From Bacteroidetes bacterium UBA4408 (GTDB lineage Bacteria > Bacteroidota > Bacteroidia > UBA4408), in assembly GCA_002389785.1 (NCBI GenBank), contig DGQS01000097.1, positions 1 through 7,780 of the forward strand: 7,780 bases of DNA, given 5' to 3'. The translations under genes were made by a program, and so were the position numbers. The notes beneath the pieces were generated by a model. It saw nothing but the letters and a program-made list of their open reading frames with translations. It was not told where the DNA came from and ran no database searches. Position 1 is the first letter of the stretch, and each line of letters starts with the position of its first letter. Shown piece by piece: positions 7,148-7,780 of this stretch.

Positions 7148-7780
7148 TTAAAATCTGAAATAAATAAACGGGTTAAATCCTGTGCCGGTGATAGATGCAA
7201 GACTGAGCGAAAACAATACAATACTGACGATGGATAAAAATAAATAAGCCTTAAAGCCGTGCGATCTTGCATAAAACCAATCTTGTATCAGTTGTCCTTT
7301 TTTTGAAAGAGTAAAAAAGGCAAATAGCATCGCAAGTGTAAAAATTGTTTTTACTTCGGCTGTTAAAGGATGCAATTCGGTAAACATCCCTTTAAACGAA
7401 AACATTTTGGAAATATACTGTATCGCATCATCAAAAGCTTCCAGCCTAAAAAACACCCACCCGGTCATAACCACGATAAAAGTTAATAAAGTTTTAAAAA
7501 GCGAGGGAATGTTCTCAAGCCAACGTAATAAAAAGGCACGTTCTATCACTAAAAAAAATCCATGAAAGGCCCCCCAAATAATAAAATTCCACGAGGCACC
7601 GTGCCAGAACCCGGAGGCTAAAAACACCAACCAAAGATTAAAATACAAGCGACTTTTTGATACCTTGTTTCCTCCTAAGGGTATGTACAAATAATTGCGC
7701 ATCCAAGACCCCAAAGTGATGTGCCAGCGTCGCCAGAAATCGGTGATACTTTGAGCGGTGTAAGGGTTGTTGAAGTTCTC
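7148..7780 (-). CDS. MBOAT-family O-acyltransferase, AlgI/DltB-like (5' end cut by window)
   Basis: C-terminal 210 residues of an inner-membrane acyltransferase; full AlgI-like proteins are usually about 450-500 residues, so over half lies outside the window. The frame is open to the window edge and begins inside the classic AlgI block ENFNNPYTAQSITDFWRRWHITL, continuing into SWMRNYLYIPLGG. The invariant active-site histidine is in SGFWHGASWNFIIWGAFHG (His60 of the visible part). Next come WVFFRLEAFDDA, two more membrane segments and the C-terminal FIYFRF, close to the FIYFQF ending common in this family. Any start within this stretch, such as the TTG at 7714, would be internal and wrong. The family moves an acyl group, often acetyl, from the cytoplasm across the membrane for attachment to a polysaccharide or wall polymer. 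The AlgJ-like gene 2 bases downstream is the usual partner. It is the first visible gene of the run; the promoter is outside the window. Confidence 0.95.
   Translation of the reverse strand, partial: ENFNNPYTAQSITDFWRRWHITLGSWMRNYLYIPLGGNKVSKSRLYFNLWLVFLASGFWHGASWNFIIWGAFHGFFLVIERAFLLRWLENIPSLFKTLLTFIVVMTGWVFFRLEAFDDAIQYISKMFSFKGMFTELHPLTAEVKTIFTLAMLFAFFTLSKKGQLIQDWFYARSHGFKAYLFLSIVSIVLFSLSLASITGTGFNPFIYFRF

Noticed and set aside
7148..7714. MBOAT gene starting at the TTG at 7714
   Set aside because: The frame stays open to the window edge, and the upstream residues (ENFNNPY, DFWRRWH) are core family motifs, so the gene is cut, not short.
1..7780. CRISPR array, tRNA/rRNA genes, insertion sequence, toxin-antitoxin or phage-defence genes
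   Set aside because: No regularly spaced repeats, no RNA gene sequences recognised by eye, no transposase or terminal inverted repeats, and nearly every base is covered by the seven genes. The exonuclease alone does not suggest a defence system.

Overview
All genes read on the minus strand. The AT-rich sequence, the sparse Shine-Dalgarno-like signals and the protein types point to a member of the Bacteroidota. This is inferred from protein character alone, because the window holds no rRNA or other marker gene. It contains seven genes packed with gaps of 2 to about 130 bases. The genes at both ends are cut by the window.

In transcription order (right to left), the first block is a five-gene run, 7780 to 2336: the C-terminal part of an AlgI-like MBOAT O-acyltransferase; a membrane-anchored AlgJ/AlgX-like SGNH-type protein; a PIG-V-like multi-pass mannosyltransferase-family protein; a DPM1-like family 2 glycosyltransferase; and a GT39-like multi-pass GT-C glycosyltransferase. 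Gaps are 2, 18, 36 and 7 bases, so this looks like one transcript whose start lies outside the window. A coherent reading, which is inference, is a cell-envelope glycoconjugate pathway. The GT2 enzyme would load a hexose onto a polyprenyl phosphate at the inner membrane face. The two GT-C enzymes would use such lipid-linked sugars on the periplasmic side. The MBOAT/AlgJ pair would O-acylate (probably O-acetylate) the glycan.

A gap of about 94 to 133 bases follows, the only non-coding stretch of any size. It shows no convincing terminator or promoter.

The second block, 2241 to 1, is a DEDDy 3'-5' exonuclease-like protein followed by a fused double-ATPase subunit of an oligopeptide-type ABC importer. 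The ATPase is cut just after its second signature motif. By eye the ATPase gene is richer in G+C (around 40-45% in sampled lines) than the glycosyltransferase genes (around 30%).

I see no RNA gene, CRISPR array, insertion sequence or other mobile element. The most interesting part is the compact lipid-linked glycosylation plus O-acylation set. Its parts belong to recognisable families, but the combined product is unknown.
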